Assembly: GCA_050249415.1 (NCBI GenBank)
Contig: JBFWQO010000010.1
Location: 124,001 to 188,000 of the forward strand
Reading direction: 5' to 3'
From: CADEFQ01 sp050249415
Lineage (GTDB): Bacteria; Pseudomonadota; Gammaproteobacteria; Steroidobacterales; Steroidobacteraceae
Length of the DNA: 64,000 nt
Positions 1 to 8,625 of this stretch are shown here, piece after piece (positions within the stretch are counted from its first letter, which is position 1; every line of letters begins with the position of its first letter). Both the position numbers and the translations under genes were made by a program. The notes below the pieces were generated by a model, which saw only the letters and a list, made by a program, of their open reading frames with translations, was not told where the DNA came from and did not search any database.

Positions 1-2582
1 CATTTCGTCACCAGTTCCTTGAGGCCACCCGAGATCAATGTCGAGACGTCGTACAACGCACGCGCCAGTTGCAGCCCGCCCGGGGAGGCGAGGTAGCGCG
101 GCTCCCACAGGGGATCGAACTTTTCCTTGTAGCGGCGCAACCCTTCGAAGTTGTAGAACGACTCGCCGTGGCGATAGAGGAAGCCGCCCATGCGGTGCCA
201 CAGCGGTGCAAGGGCGCGCGCTTCGAGCCCCGACAGCGGCGCCATGCCGAGGTTGAACCAGCGATAGCCCTGCGCGCGCCCCCACAGCATCAGCTCGATC
301 AGCAGGTAATCCATCGCCCCGGCCGGTGCGTCGCGTCCGAAGCGCATCAGGTCGATCGACAGTTCCTCGTGTGTCGCGGTCGGCCAGAGGTTCGCGAATG
401 CGACGAGGCTGCCCTCGAGCCGCACCACGGCCACCGCGAAATTCCGCAGATACGCCTCGGCGAACGCCCCGACCGAAAAGCGCTTCTCGGCCGTCGCCTT
501 GTCGTCGAGCCAAGTCTCCGAGATCGTTCGCAGCTGCGGCAGCAGCGGCTCGAGTGCGGCCGCGGGCACGACCTCGAAACCGGCCCCGGCGCGTTCGGCC
601 CGTCGCCGGGCCTGTCGCAGCTCTGCGCGTGCGCTGCCTTCGAGGCCGAAGCCCGCGAGCGCGATCCGCGCCTCTTCGCCGAGCTTGACCAGCGACAGCC
701 CGAGATCGACATAGAGCGGCAGGTTCGGGCTGCCGACCTGGTAGAACACCGTGCGCCCGCCGCGCCGGTCGACGAGCTGGCGGAACGCCCAGACGAGGTC
801 CTGCCGCTGCGAGGGCGTACCCACGGGGTCGCCGAGTGCAATCCAGCTCTTGCCCGATACCTCGTACATCAGGAACGCGTCGGCATCACCATGGAACAGC
901 ACCCGCTTGTCGCCGGCGAGCACCGCGTTCGCGAGACTCGCGTCGGCATGGGCGAGCGCGGCATCGATGCGCGCGCGTTCGCTCGGCTGCGGCGTGTGCG
1001 GCTCGGCCGGCGCCGGCTGCAGCAGATTCGCCGCGACGAATCCCGCGAGCAGCACGATCACCGCGAGCGATGCGCGCAGCATGCGCGGGGCGTCGCCGTG
1101 CAGCGCGAAGGTCCACCACAGTTCGTTCGTATAGGGCACGTGGCGGTTGGCGAGGAATCCGACCCACACCGACAGCGCCACGATGATGCCGATGCTCGCG
1201 AGCCAGCCCGGCGTGAAGCGCTGGCTCATGATCGACGCGGGCCGGTAGAACGCGGCCCCCGACATCAGCATCACGAGCAGCACGAGGCCGAGGTACATGG
1301 CCTCCTCGAAATCGAGCCCCTTCAGCAGCGAGGCGCAGATACCCGCCACGAGCAGCCAGACGGTCAGGTGCCACGCGGCGCGCAGCCGGCGATAGAGGCC
1401 GCGCGCGAGCACGAGCAATCCGACGCCGACGATGCTGCCCGCGAGGTGCGACACCTCGAGCAGCGGCAACGGCATCACGTGTCGCAGGTCGCGCAGTCGC
1501 GTATCGATGGCCGGGGTCGCGCCCGACAGCAGCAGCACGGCGCCCGCCACGAACACGAGCACGCCGATCAACTGCGGCGCGATCGGCGAGAGCAGCGGCG
1601 TGATCCAGACACCCGCCGCCCGTCGCAGGTGCGCGAGGCGCGTTCGCTGCAGGTAAAGTTCGTGCAGCAGCAGCGCGAGCGCGGCGAGCGCGAGCGGCGC
1701 GAGATAGTAGAGGGCGCGATACGCGAGCAAGCCCCCGAGCAGCTGCGGTGCCGGTACATCGCGCAGCGCGAGCAGCACGATCGCCTCGAAGACCCCGAGC
1801 CCGCCCGGGACCTGGCTCGCGACGCCGCCGACGACCGCGATCGCAAAGACGCCGGCGAATGTGACGAAATCGAGCCCCTGCGGGTGCGGGACCAGAGTCC
1901 AGAGGACGCCTGCTGCCACGGTCAGATCGACGACGCCGACGCACAGCTGCCCGATCGCGAGTCGCGCGCCCGGCGGGCGGATCTCCCACGAGCCGAGCGT
2001 GATGGGCCCGCGCGCGAGCGCGGCCCAGGCGAGATAGGCGCACACGGCGGCCAGCAGGGAGATGCCGAACAGCCGCGACCACACATGCCCGGGATGCAGC
2101 GCGGTCGTGCCCGGCACCGCGGCGAGCGCTGCGAACCCGCCCAGCACCGACAGGCCGATGGCCGTCGTCAAGGCGCAGAAGGAGGTCACGGTCGCGACAT
2201 CGACTGCCGTGAGCCCCTGTGTCGAATAGACGCGATAGCGCACCGCAGTGCCGGTGAAGGCCGCAAAACTCATGTTGTGGCCGAATGCGAAGGCGACGAA
2301 AGCGGTCAAAGCCGTGCGCGGGTACGGCACCGGTTTGCCGACGTACCGCACGGCCATCGTGTCGTAGAGCGTGAGCAGGAAATAGCTGAGCGCGGTCAAC
2401 GCGGCGGCCGTGGCGACGTGCGCCGGTGCAATGGCGCGCAGTTCCGCGACGATGTCGCGCAGGTGGTAGCGCGCGAGCACATGGTGCACGACGGCGATCA
2501 CGAGCGCGAACGCGAGCGCCGACACGAGCGGCGCGAGCCATCGGTGCCAGGCAATCGCCGGATCGTCCGCAACCTGTGACAT
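1..2582 (-). CDS. mprF: Bifunctional lysylphosphatidylglycerol flippase/synthetase MprF (stop codon cut by window edge)
   Basis: The frame reads from ATG at 2582 for 860 codons to the left edge, where the next codon begins TG, so probably only the stop is missing. Residues 1 to about 500 are strongly hydrophobic and start with a UPF0104-like flippase region. The last 330 residues form the cytoplasmic DUF2156 aminoacyl-transferase domain, with the family signatures WFNLGMAPLSG and EKFDPLWEPRYLA near the C-terminus. Known members add lysine from Lys-tRNA to phosphatidylglycerol and flip the product, giving resistance to cationic peptides. The length matches the family (about 850 residues). It diverges from the lipoprotein gene at 2674. 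The amino acid transferred cannot be told from sequence. Confidence 0.9.
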   Translation of the reverse strand, partial: MSQVADDPAIAWHRWLAPLVSALAFALVIAVVHHVLARYHLRDIVAELRAIAPAHVATAAALTALSYFLLTLYDTMAVRYVGKPVPYPRTALTAFVAFAFGHNMSFAAFTGTAVRYRVYSTQGLTAVDVATVTSFCALTTAIGLSVLGGFAALAAVPGTTALHPGHVWSRLFGISLLAAVCAYLAWAALARGPITLGSWEIRPPGARLAIGQLCVGVVDLTVAAGVLWTLVPHPQGLDFVTFAGVFAIAVVGGVASQVPGGLGVFEAIVLLALRDVPAPQLLGGLLAYRALYYLAPLALAALALLLHELYLQRTRLAHLRRAAGVWITPLLSPIAPQLIGVLVFVAGAVLLLSGATPAIDTRLRDLRHVMPLPLLEVSHLAGSIVGVGLLVLARGLYRRLRAAWHLTVWLLVAGICASLLKGLDFEEAMYLGLVLLVMLMSGAAFYRPASIMSQRFTPGWLASIGIIVALSVWVGFLANRHVPYTNELWWTFALHGDAPRMLRASLAVIVLLAGFVAANLLQPAPAEPHTPQPSERARIDAALAHADASLANAVLAGDKRVLFHGDADAFLMYEVSGKSWIALGDPVGTPSQRQDLVWAFRQLVDRRGGRTVFYQVGSPNLPLYVDLGLSLVKLGEEARIALAGFGLEGSARAELRQARRRAERAGAGFEVVPAAALEPLLPQLRTISETWLDDKATAEKRFSVGAFAEAYLRNFAVAVVRLEGSLVAFANLWPTATHEELSIDLMRFGRDAPAGAMDYLLIELMLWGRAQGYRWFNLGMAPLSGLEARALAPLWHRMGGFLYRHGESFYNFEGLRRYKEKFDPLWEPRYLASPGGLQLARALYDVSTLISGGLKELVTK

Positions 2583-2673
2583 TGCGCACGAGCCTACGAC
2601 AATGGCCCCGGCGCTGCCTTACGTTTCCGTAATCTTCCGGAACGGGTGGCGGAACGCGGCAGTCGAACCCCGC

Positions 2674-3147
2674 ATGAACGCGAGAAACCTGTTGGCGCTC
2701 ATCGTCGGCGCCGTGCTGGTTGCCGCCTGCGTGAGCTCGGGGCGTGGCTTCGGCGAGACCCGCAAGAGTGGCGAGCACGTCGACTTCACGTGGCAGTCCA
2801 CCGGCGATCACCGGGGCACGATGAGTGCAACGCTTGCGAGCGGTCAGACGCTCACCGGCCCCTGGTTCCAGATCACCCATGACACGCGCATCGAGCAGTT
2901 GCAGCCGCTCTGGTACGGCTGGCGCCCCGCGTGGCGCGGCTGGCCGTACTGGGGCCCGGAGCCCATGCCCGCCTTCGTCACGCACTACACGGGCCGCGTC
3001 GTCGCAAACCTCGAAGGCGAAGGGCCGCTGCGCATGCGTTGCCGCTTCACGCTCGTGAACCCCGCGTCGCAGATGGCGGGCGGCGGCACGGGCAAGTGTC
3101 AGCTCGGCGACGGCCAGACGATCGACGCGCGCTTCCCGGCGTCGTGA
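2674..3147 (+). CDS. Small predicted lipoprotein, function unknown
   Basis: The 157-residue product begins with a lipoprotein signal, MNARNLLALIVGAVLVAAC, and Cys19 is the expected lipidation site. I chose the ATG at 2674 because it places the lipobox correctly; upstream codons in the frame would add a non-signal tail. The mature part is short and soluble, with a tryptophan- and proline-rich stretch (WYGWRPAWRGWPYWGP) and two cysteines near the C-terminus. I do not recognise a named family. It is divergent from mprF across 91 bp and is followed after 7 bp by the first 71-bp palindrome. Confidence 0.75.
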   Translation: MNARNLLALIVGAVLVAACVSSGRGFGETRKSGEHVDFTWQSTGDHRGTMSATLASGQTLTGPWFQITHDTRIEQLQPLWYGWRPAWRGWPYWGPEPMPAFVTHYTGRVVANLEGEGPLRMRCRFTLVNPASQMAGGGTGKCQLGDGQTIDARFPAS

Positions 3148-3154
3148 AGGCATT

Positions 3155-3225
3155 GGTGCCGGGGCTTCGGTTGTGCGGTTCTTTGCGCTCCGGTCAAAGA
3201 ACCGAACAACCGAAGTCCCGGCACC
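3155..3225. repeat. 71-bp palindromic repeat, copy 1
   Basis: Two 28-nt arms flank a 15-nt centre. Arm one starts GGTGCCGGGGCTTCGGTT and arm two is its reverse complement apart from two mismatches. The copy begins 7 bp after the lipoprotein stop. At arm position 27 it has C paired with G where copies 2 and 3 have A paired with T, a compensatory change. It may act as a terminator hairpin, but copies at 4609 and 5833 make it a dispersed REP- or MITE-like element. Confidence 0.9.
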
Positions 3226-3299
3226 ACGACGTTCCCATGCGACGAACCGTTCGCCGACGCCCGGCGGACACCGGGCCCTCGGCGCTATGGTGGCGACCC

Positions 3300-4601
3300 A
3301 TGAATCGCCTGGTCCCGGTCCTCACCCTCGGCGCACTCCTGCCCGGCGCGACGGCGCAAGGCACCTTTCACGGTGACATCGCCCGCACGGGCGTGTACCC
3401 GACAGCCGGCCCGGTGCACCTCTCCGGCGTCAAATGGACGTTCGACACGGGCGGCCCCGTCCATGCATCACCCGTCGTCGTCGACGATGTCGTCTACATC
3501 GCCAGTGCCAGTGGCAAGTTGTTTGCGCTCAATCGCGAGACTGGAAAGGAGCGCTGGCAGTTCACGTCGCGGATGCCGATCGCCTCGACTCCCGCGATCG
3601 ACGGCGACACGCTCTACTTCGTCTCGTCCATGGGGTCACTGGTCGCACTCGACCTCGCGACCGGCGAGCCCCGGTGGGCGTTCGCCGCCGACTACGAACG
3701 CCGCTTCGAAGCGAAGGGGCTGCACGGCTACGGCCCCGGCGGCCAGACGATACCCGACGCCTGGGACGTGTATACGTCATCGCCCGCGGTTGCCTACGGC
3801 AAAGTCTACTTCGGCAGCGGCGATGGCCATGTCTACGCGGTCGATGCGCGCAGCGGCGTGCTGCACTGGAAGTTTGCTATGCGCGACGTCGTGCACGCAT
3901 CGCCGGCCATCGACAACGGCACGGTGTATATCGGCAGCTGGGGCGGCGACTTCCGGGCACTCGACGCCGCTACCGGGGAGTCGAAATGGCTCTTCCAGGC
4001 CGGCGAAGATCCTGTCATTCACAACCAGGTCGGCTTCCAGTCGTCGGCCGCAATCGTCGACGGCGTCGTATATGTCGGGTGTCGCGACGCGCGCGTGTAC
4101 GCACTCGATGCGAAGACGGGCCGCAAGAGATGGGATTACCCCACGAGCAGATCATGGGTCAATGGCACCCCGGCCGTGCGCGACGGTATCGTCTACGTCG
4201 GCACGTCGGACACATCGCGCGTGATGGCGCTCGATGCAAAGAACGGGCGCCTGCGGTTCAATTTCGACGCGCAGGGTTTCGTCTTCTCGTCCGTTGCACT
4301 TGCCGGTCGCCTCGCCTATGTCGGCAGCCACAACGGCAAGCTGTATGCGCTCGATGCGGCGACCGGCGCGCTTGCGTGGGAGTTTCGCACCGACGGCTCA
4401 AAGGCCGACCCGCTGCACCTGCTCACCGCCGAGGGCGCTCTGGACGGCGCGGCCTTTGCACCCGTGTTCCGCGACTTCCAGGACATGTATATCGACCACT
4501 ATCGCTTCCGCTCGATCGGTGCGATTCTCGCGTCCCCGGCGATCGATTCCGGGGTCGTTTACATCGGCAGCCTGGACGGCAAGCTCTATGCACTGCAATG
4601 A
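3300..4601 (+). CDS. Secreted PQQ-type beta-propeller repeat protein
   Basis: The 433-residue protein starts with a Sec signal peptide (MNRLVPVLTLGALLPGATAQ) and contains about eight propeller repeats of the form G-x-V/L-Y-A-L-D-A-x-T-G, for example GHVYAVDARSG, ARVYALDAKTG and GKLYALDAATG. Such blades occur in BamB and in PQQ-dependent dehydrogenases. I see no extra catalytic or cytochrome domain, and there is no bam gene context, so a periplasmic binding or scaffolding role is more likely than a dehydrogenase. The ATG at 3300 was chosen because it gives a clean signal peptide; the frame stays open upstream through the palindrome. Palindrome copy 2 follows the stop by 7 bp. Confidence 0.8.
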   Translation: MNRLVPVLTLGALLPGATAQGTFHGDIARTGVYPTAGPVHLSGVKWTFDTGGPVHASPVVVDDVVYIASASGKLFALNRETGKERWQFTSRMPIASTPAIDGDTLYFVSSMGSLVALDLATGEPRWAFAADYERRFEAKGLHGYGPGGQTIPDAWDVYTSSPAVAYGKVYFGSGDGHVYAVDARSGVLHWKFAMRDVVHASPAIDNGTVYIGSWGGDFRALDAATGESKWLFQAGEDPVIHNQVGFQSSAAIVDGVVYVGCRDARVYALDAKTGRKRWDYPTSRSWVNGTPAVRDGIVYVGTSDTSRVMALDAKNGRLRFNFDAQGFVFSSVALAGRLAYVGSHNGKLYALDAATGALAWEFRTDGSKADPLHLLTAEGALDGAAFAPVFRDFQDMYIDHYRFRSIGAILASPAIDSGVVYIGSLDGKLYALQ

Positions 4602-4608
4602 GGTCATT

Positions 4609-4679
4609 GGTGCCGGGGCTTCGGTTGTTCGGTTATTTGTGCTTTCGGCAGATAACCGAACAACCGAAGCCCCGGCACC
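4609..4679. repeat. 71-bp palindromic repeat, copy 2
   Basis: Both 28-nt arms are perfectly complementary around a 15-nt centre. It starts 7 bp after the stop of the propeller gene and is preceded, like copy 1, by CATT. Its centre is in the same orientation as copy 1. It ends about 20 bp before the start of the epimerase-like gene, so it could end the upstream transcript or shape the leader of the next one. Confidence 0.92.
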
Positions 4680-4699
4680 ATGTCTTGTAAGGAGTCGAC

Positions 4700-5788
4700 A
4701 TGAATACCCGTCGTGATGTCATCCGTGCCACCCTCGGCGCCGCCGCGCTCGCCGCGCTTCGCCGCGCGCAGGCAGCGGAAAGCACTGCGAAGACGTTGCT
4801 GATCCTCGGCGGCACCGGCTTCATCGGCCCGCATCTGACCACTGCCGCGCTCGCGGCCGGTTGGCGGGTTACTCATTTCAATCGCGGCAAGCGCGACGCC
4901 GACGGCGTTCCGGGCGTCGAAACGCTGCACGGCGATCGCCGCGGGCAACTCGACGCGTTGCGTGATCGCCGGTGGGACGCCGTGATCGACAATACGGGCT
5001 ACATCCCGAAGTACGTGCAGCAGTCGGCGCAGCTGCTGGCCCCGAATACCGGTTACTGCCTGTTCGTGTCGAGCATCTCGGCCTACGCGAGCTTCGCGCA
5101 GCCGAACGACGAGTCCTCGCCGACCGGCCAGCTCGCCAGTATCGACGAAGAGAAAATCACGAACGAAACTTACGGTCCGATGAAGGCGCTGTGCGAGCAG
5201 TACACCGGGCACGCATGGCAGGGGCGCGCGAGTATCGTGCGCCCCGGCTACATCGTCGGCCCGCTCGACCCGACCGACCGCTTCACCTACTGGCCAGTAC
5301 GCGCAGGACGCGGCGGAGAGATGCTCGCGCCCGGCACGCCGAAGGACCCGATCCAGTTCATCGATGTGCGCGACCTCGTAGCCTTCATGCTCGCGCTCGT
5401 CGCGAAGCGCACCACCGGCTACTACAACGCGGTCACACGGCCAGGTGAGCACACCATCGGCGATCTCGTGGGTGCGAGCGTGTCGGCGACACCCGGGGCC
5501 GGCACGAAAGTCACCTGGGTGCCGGAGAGTTTTCTTTTCGCACAATGGAAACCCGAGGAAGTCGACGTGCCGCCGTGGTCACCGATGACGGGCGACGCCG
5601 CGGGCGCCTCGCTCACTGTGACAGACAGGGCACGCACCGCCGGCCTCACGACGCGCCCGTTGGCCACGACCGTGCACGACACACTCGCGTGGTACCAGAC
5701 ACTCCCGGCCGAACGTCAGGCGAAGTTGAAGGCGGGAATCGACCCGGCCGTCGAGGAATCGACCCTCGCGGCGTGGCACGAAGTGTAG
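4700..5788 (+). CDS. Tat-exported NAD(P)-dependent epimerase/dehydratase-like protein
   Basis: The 362-residue protein starts with a twin-arginine type signal (MNTRRDVIRATLGAAALAAL) followed by a Rossmann glycine motif, LILGGTGFIGPH, near residue 36. This is typical of the extended short-chain dehydrogenase (epimerase) family. A TYGPMKALCEQY stretch fits the position of the YxxxK catalytic pair, with Tyr and Lys conserved. A good ribosome site (AAGGAG) precedes the ATG. Similar Tat-linked epimerase-like proteins occur as periplasmic oxidoreductases of unknown substrate. The TAG stop lies inside the first unit of the 13-bp tandem repeat that follows. Confidence 0.8.
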   Translation: MNTRRDVIRATLGAAALAALRRAQAAESTAKTLLILGGTGFIGPHLTTAALAAGWRVTHFNRGKRDADGVPGVETLHGDRRGQLDALRDRRWDAVIDNTGYIPKYVQQSAQLLAPNTGYCLFVSSISAYASFAQPNDESSPTGQLASIDEEKITNETYGPMKALCEQYTGHAWQGRASIVRPGYIVGPLDPTDRFTYWPVRAGRGGEMLAPGTPKDPIQFIDVRDLVAFMLALVAKRTTGYYNAVTRPGEHTIGDLVGASVSATPGAGTKVTWVPESFLFAQWKPEEVDVPPWSPMTGDAAGASLTVTDRARTAGLTTRPLATTVHDTLAWYQTLPAERQAKLKAGIDPAVEESTLAAWHEV

Positions 5789-5838
5789 AGCCTGGTGCCA
5801 GAGCCTGGTGCCAGAGCCTGGTGCCAGAGCCTGGTGCC
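5787..5838 (+). repeat. Four tandem 13-bp repeats leading into palindrome copy 3
   Basis: AGAGCCTGGTGCC is repeated four times without a mismatch. The first unit contains the stop codon of the epimerase-like gene and the last supplies the GGTGCC that opens palindrome copy 3. This looks like slipped duplication of the palindrome's left boundary rather than a coding or CRISPR repeat. Confidence 0.92.
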
Positions 5839-5903
5839 GGGGCTTCGGTTGTTCGGTTATTGGTACGGAGCGCAAATAACCGAACAACCGAAGCCCCGGC
5901 ACC
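5833..5903. repeat. 71-bp palindromic repeat, copy 3 (inverted centre)
   Basis: Two perfect 28-nt arms identical to copy 2 surround a 15-nt centre, which matches the reverse complement of the copy 1 centre over CGGAGCGCAA, so this copy is inserted in the opposite orientation. It fills the space between two converging genes, ending 5 bp before the stop of the permease gene, and could serve as a bidirectional terminator. Confidence 0.92.
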
Positions 5904-5907
5904 ATTC

Positions 5908-6678
5908 CTACATCAGGTCGCGCCCCAGGCGCAGCAGGCTCGTTGCCATCACGAGACCTCCCACCGCGAGCGTGAGGGGACGCACGGACACCCGGCGCGC
6001 CAGCAACGCCGCGAACGGCGCCGCGATCAACGCCCCGCACAGCAGGCCGAATGTCACGGCCGCGAGGCGCGCGATGCCGACATGTGAGACGAGGAGCCCG
6101 AAGACGGTCGCGGCCACGAAGGTCTCGGCCACGGAACTCGTGCCGACGACATGGCGCGGACTTGCGCCGAGCGCCACGAGATTGCTCGTGACGAGCGGCC
6201 CCCAGACACCCGAGGTGGCTTCGAGCAGCCCGCCGGCGAGCCCGACCCCGCCTTGCGCGCGCCGCGTCGCGCGGTGCGCCGGCAACGCATGCAGCGCGCG
6301 CCAGATGATGAACGCACCCGCCGCGAGCAGGTAGAGACTGATCGCGATACCGATCCACTGCGCAAACGCGCGGGTCAGCAGCGTGGCACCGACGACGCCG
6401 CCGAGGACGCCCGCGCCGCTGAGGGCGAGCAACATCTGCCCGTCGACATTGCGCATCAGCACGTGCGACACCCCGGACGCCGTACCAGTGAAAAGCTTCG
6501 CCCCATTGACCGATGCACTCGCGACCTCGCGCGGCACACCCACCGCCGCGAGCACCGCCGAACTGATCGCGCCGAAACCCATGCCGAGGGCGCCGTCGAA
6601 CACCTGCGCGACAAAGCCGAGCGCCATGAAGGCCCAGGTTTCGGGACTCGCGAGCAGGGTCATGGCGGATTGCCACAT
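5908..6678 (-). CDS. TSUP family (TauE/SafE) sulfite/sulfonate-type permease
   Basis: The 256-residue protein is almost entirely membrane-spanning, with about eight hydrophobic segments and an internal repeat typical of the family: GFGAISSAVLAAVGVPREVASASVN in the first half and VWGPLVTSNLVALGASPRHVVGTSSVAE in the second (both shown in part; the ASASVN and GTSSVAE ends are the paired motifs). TSUP proteins export or import sulfite, sulfonates or related anions. It diverges from cysJ across 110 bp, so a role in sulfite export or sulfur anion balance beside sulfite reductase is a reasonable inference, but the substrate cannot be read from sequence. Confidence 0.85.
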   Translation of the reverse strand: MWQSAMTLLASPETWAFMALGFVAQVFDGALGMGFGAISSAVLAAVGVPREVASASVNGAKLFTGTASGVSHVLMRNVDGQMLLALSGAGVLGGVVGATLLTRAFAQWIGIAISLYLLAAGAFIIWRALHALPAHRATRRAQGGVGLAGGLLEATSGVWGPLVTSNLVALGASPRHVVGTSSVAETFVAATVFGLLVSHVGIARLAAVTFGLLCGALIAAPFAALLARRVSVRPLTLAVGGLVMATSLLRLGRDLM

Positions 6679-6729
6679 AGGAGACCGGCAGCATGCCGGG
6701 ACGCCACTCGCCCAACAATATCTTTCGCT

Positions 6730-6741
6730 TATGGGCCCATA
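6730..6741. promoter_or_regulatory. Perfect 12-bp palindrome between the TSUP gene and cysJ
   Basis: TATGGGCCCATA sits in the 110-bp divergent intergenic region. Its position suits an operator shared by the permease and the sulfite reductase operon, for example for a LysR-type regulator such as CysB, whose sites often have T/A-rich dyad ends. No regulator gene is adjacent and the assignment is inference. Confidence 0.35.
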
Positions 6742-6788
6742 GCCCCGAAATCGACGACTCCGCGCGCGCGCGCCCGTAGTCTCGCCCC

Positions 6789-8624
6789 ATGCCCGCCGCC
6801 ACCGCCCTGCCCGCGTATTCTGCCGAACCGCTGTCCGGACGGGAGCAGCGACTCCTCGCCGAGCTCACGACCGGGCTCGATGCCGGCGCGCTGCTCTACA
6901 TATCCGGTTACGCCGCGGGGCTCGCCGCCGCCCATCGACAGGGGTTCGTGCCGATCGCCTCACGGGAACAGGCGCGCGAGGAGAGCCATGGAACGCGCGC
7001 GACCGTGCTCTACGCATCGCACACCGGCAACGGGCGCCGCCTGGCCGAGCGCCTCGTGGCCGACCTGGACGCGCGCGGCATCGCCGCACGCGCCGTGGCG
7101 ACCGGCAGTTACCCGCTGCGCGAGCTCGCGAGTGAACAGCTCCTCTACCTGATCGCGAGCACGCACGGCGACGGCGATCCGCCGGACGACGCGCGCCCGT
7201 TCTTCGATTTCCTGCTCGGCCGCAAGGCTCCCCGACTCGAGAAGCTGCACTACGCCGTGCTCGCACTCGGCGACTCGAGCTACCCGAAATTCTGCGAAGC
7301 CGGCCGCATCGCCGACGAGCGCCTCGCCGCACTCGGTGCCTGCGCCATCACGGCCCGCATCGATTGCGACGTCGATTTCGAGGCGCCCGCGGCCGCATGG
7401 GCGGAACAAGCGACGCAGTACGCGCTCGACACGGCGAGGCCGGCCGGCGACGCGGCCCCGCGCCTGTCGATCGTCACGCCGCTGCGTGCGGCCGCTGCGC
7501 CGGCCAGCCCAGCGGCCACGCGCGACGCACCGGTCGAAGCCGCAGTGCTCGCCCGACAAGTCATCACCGGTCGCGCGAGCGATCACCCGGTCCTGCACCT
7601 CGAAATCGCGGCGCCGGCCGGGAGTCTCGGCTACGAACCCGGTGATGCCCTCGGTCTCTGGCCGCGCAATCCCGCATTCCTCGTCGAACAGATCGGTGAG
7701 GCCCTCGCCCTCGATCTGTCCGCGACCGTGACCCACGGCAGCGAGCACCACACGCTCGGGGAGTGGCTCGCGGGGCGTCGCGAGATCACGCGCCTGTCGC
7801 GCCCGGTGCTCGAAGCGCATGCCGCGCGCGCAACCCATGCCGACCTGCGCAACGTCGTCGAGGCGGATGCGCAGGCGCGCACCAGCCTCCTGCGCGACTG
7901 GCAGCTGATCGACCTGCTAGAGACCTGGCCCGGCACGTGGACCGCGGAGGCGCTGGTCGCGGCGTTGCGCCCGCTCGCGCCACGCCTGTACTCCATCGCG
8001 TCGAGCCGCGACGAAGTCGGCGACGAAGTGCACCTCACCGTTGCCGCCGTCGAGTACGAGCGTGACGGCGCACGCCGGGTCGGCGCGGCTTCCACGCATC
8101 TGTTCTCGGAAACGGATGCTCCCACGCTACGCGCCTACATCGAACCGAACACGCGCTTTCGCCTGCCGGCCGATCCCGATCGCGACATCGTGATGATCGG
8201 CGCCGGCACGGGCATTGCACCGTATCGCGGCTTCCTGCAGGCGCGCGCGGCAGCCGGCGCCCGCGGACGCCACTGGCTCGTCTTCGGCGCGCGCCGCTTC
8301 TCGACCGATTTCCTCTACCAGTCCGAATGGCTCGCGGCGCGCAAGCGCGGGCTGCTGCACCGCCTCGATCTCGCGGCCTCGCGCGACCAGGCGGAGAAAG
8401 TCTACGTACAGCACCGCCTGCGCGAGCACGGCGCCGAACTGTGGCGCTGGATCGACGGCGGTGCGGCGCTCTATGTGTGCGGCGACGCGACGCGCATGGC
8501 GCCCGACGTGCATGCGGCCCTGCGCGACGTCGTGCGGGCGCACGGCGGCCGCACCGGGGAAGCCGCGGACGAGTACCTCGCCGGGCTCGTCGCCGACCGG
8601 CGCTACCTGCGGGACGTCTACTGA
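6789..8624 (+). CDS. cysJ: NADPH sulfite reductase flavoprotein (alpha) subunit
   Basis: The 611-residue protein has the CysJ layout: an N-terminal linker, an FMN flavodoxin domain from about residue 72 (YASHTGNGRRLAE), an FAD domain with RLYSIASS, and an NADPH domain with GAGTGIAPYRGFLQ. It ends in the CysJ-type tail EYLAGLVADRRYLRDVY. It passes electrons from NADPH through FAD and FMN to the siroheme hemoprotein CysI. Its length matches E. coli CysJ (599). It is the first gene of a seven-gene operon; cysI begins one base after its stop. No strong ribosome site is visible before the chosen ATG, so the first few residues are uncertain. Confidence 0.96.
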   Translation: MPAATALPAYSAEPLSGREQRLLAELTTGLDAGALLYISGYAAGLAAAHRQGFVPIASREQAREESHGTRATVLYASHTGNGRRLAERLVADLDARGIAARAVATGSYPLRELASEQLLYLIASTHGDGDPPDDARPFFDFLLGRKAPRLEKLHYAVLALGDSSYPKFCEAGRIADERLAALGACAITARIDCDVDFEAPAAAWAEQATQYALDTARPAGDAAPRLSIVTPLRAAAAPASPAATRDAPVEAAVLARQVITGRASDHPVLHLEIAAPAGSLGYEPGDALGLWPRNPAFLVEQIGEALALDLSATVTHGSEHHTLGEWLAGRREITRLSRPVLEAHAARATHADLRNVVEADAQARTSLLRDWQLIDLLETWPGTWTAEALVAALRPLAPRLYSIASSRDEVGDEVHLTVAAVEYERDGARRVGAASTHLFSETDAPTLRAYIEPNTRFRLPADPDRDIVMIGAGTGIAPYRGFLQARAAAGARGRHWLVFGARRFSTDFLYQSEWLAARKRGLLHRLDLAASRDQAEKVYVQHRLREHGAELWRWIDGGAALYVCGDATRMAPDVHAALRDVVRAHGGRTGEAADEYLAGLVADRRYLRDVY

Positions 8625-8625
8625 C

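Noticed and set aside
69..2579. Long plus-strand open frame of 836 codons
   Set aside because: It is the antisense shadow of mprF; its translation is Arg/His/Glu-rich with no domain, while the minus strand gives a full MprF.
886..3153. Minus-strand open frame of 755 codons
   Set aside because: Out of frame with mprF and antisense to the lipoprotein gene; Arg-rich, no motifs, a product of high GC.
3300..4601. PQQ-dependent alcohol dehydrogenase
   Set aside because: Too short (433 residues), with no cytochrome c motif or dehydrogenase active-site pattern; only propeller repeats are seen.
5787..5838. Possible CRISPR array
   Set aside because: Units are 13 bp and directly adjacent without spacers, and no cas gene is present.
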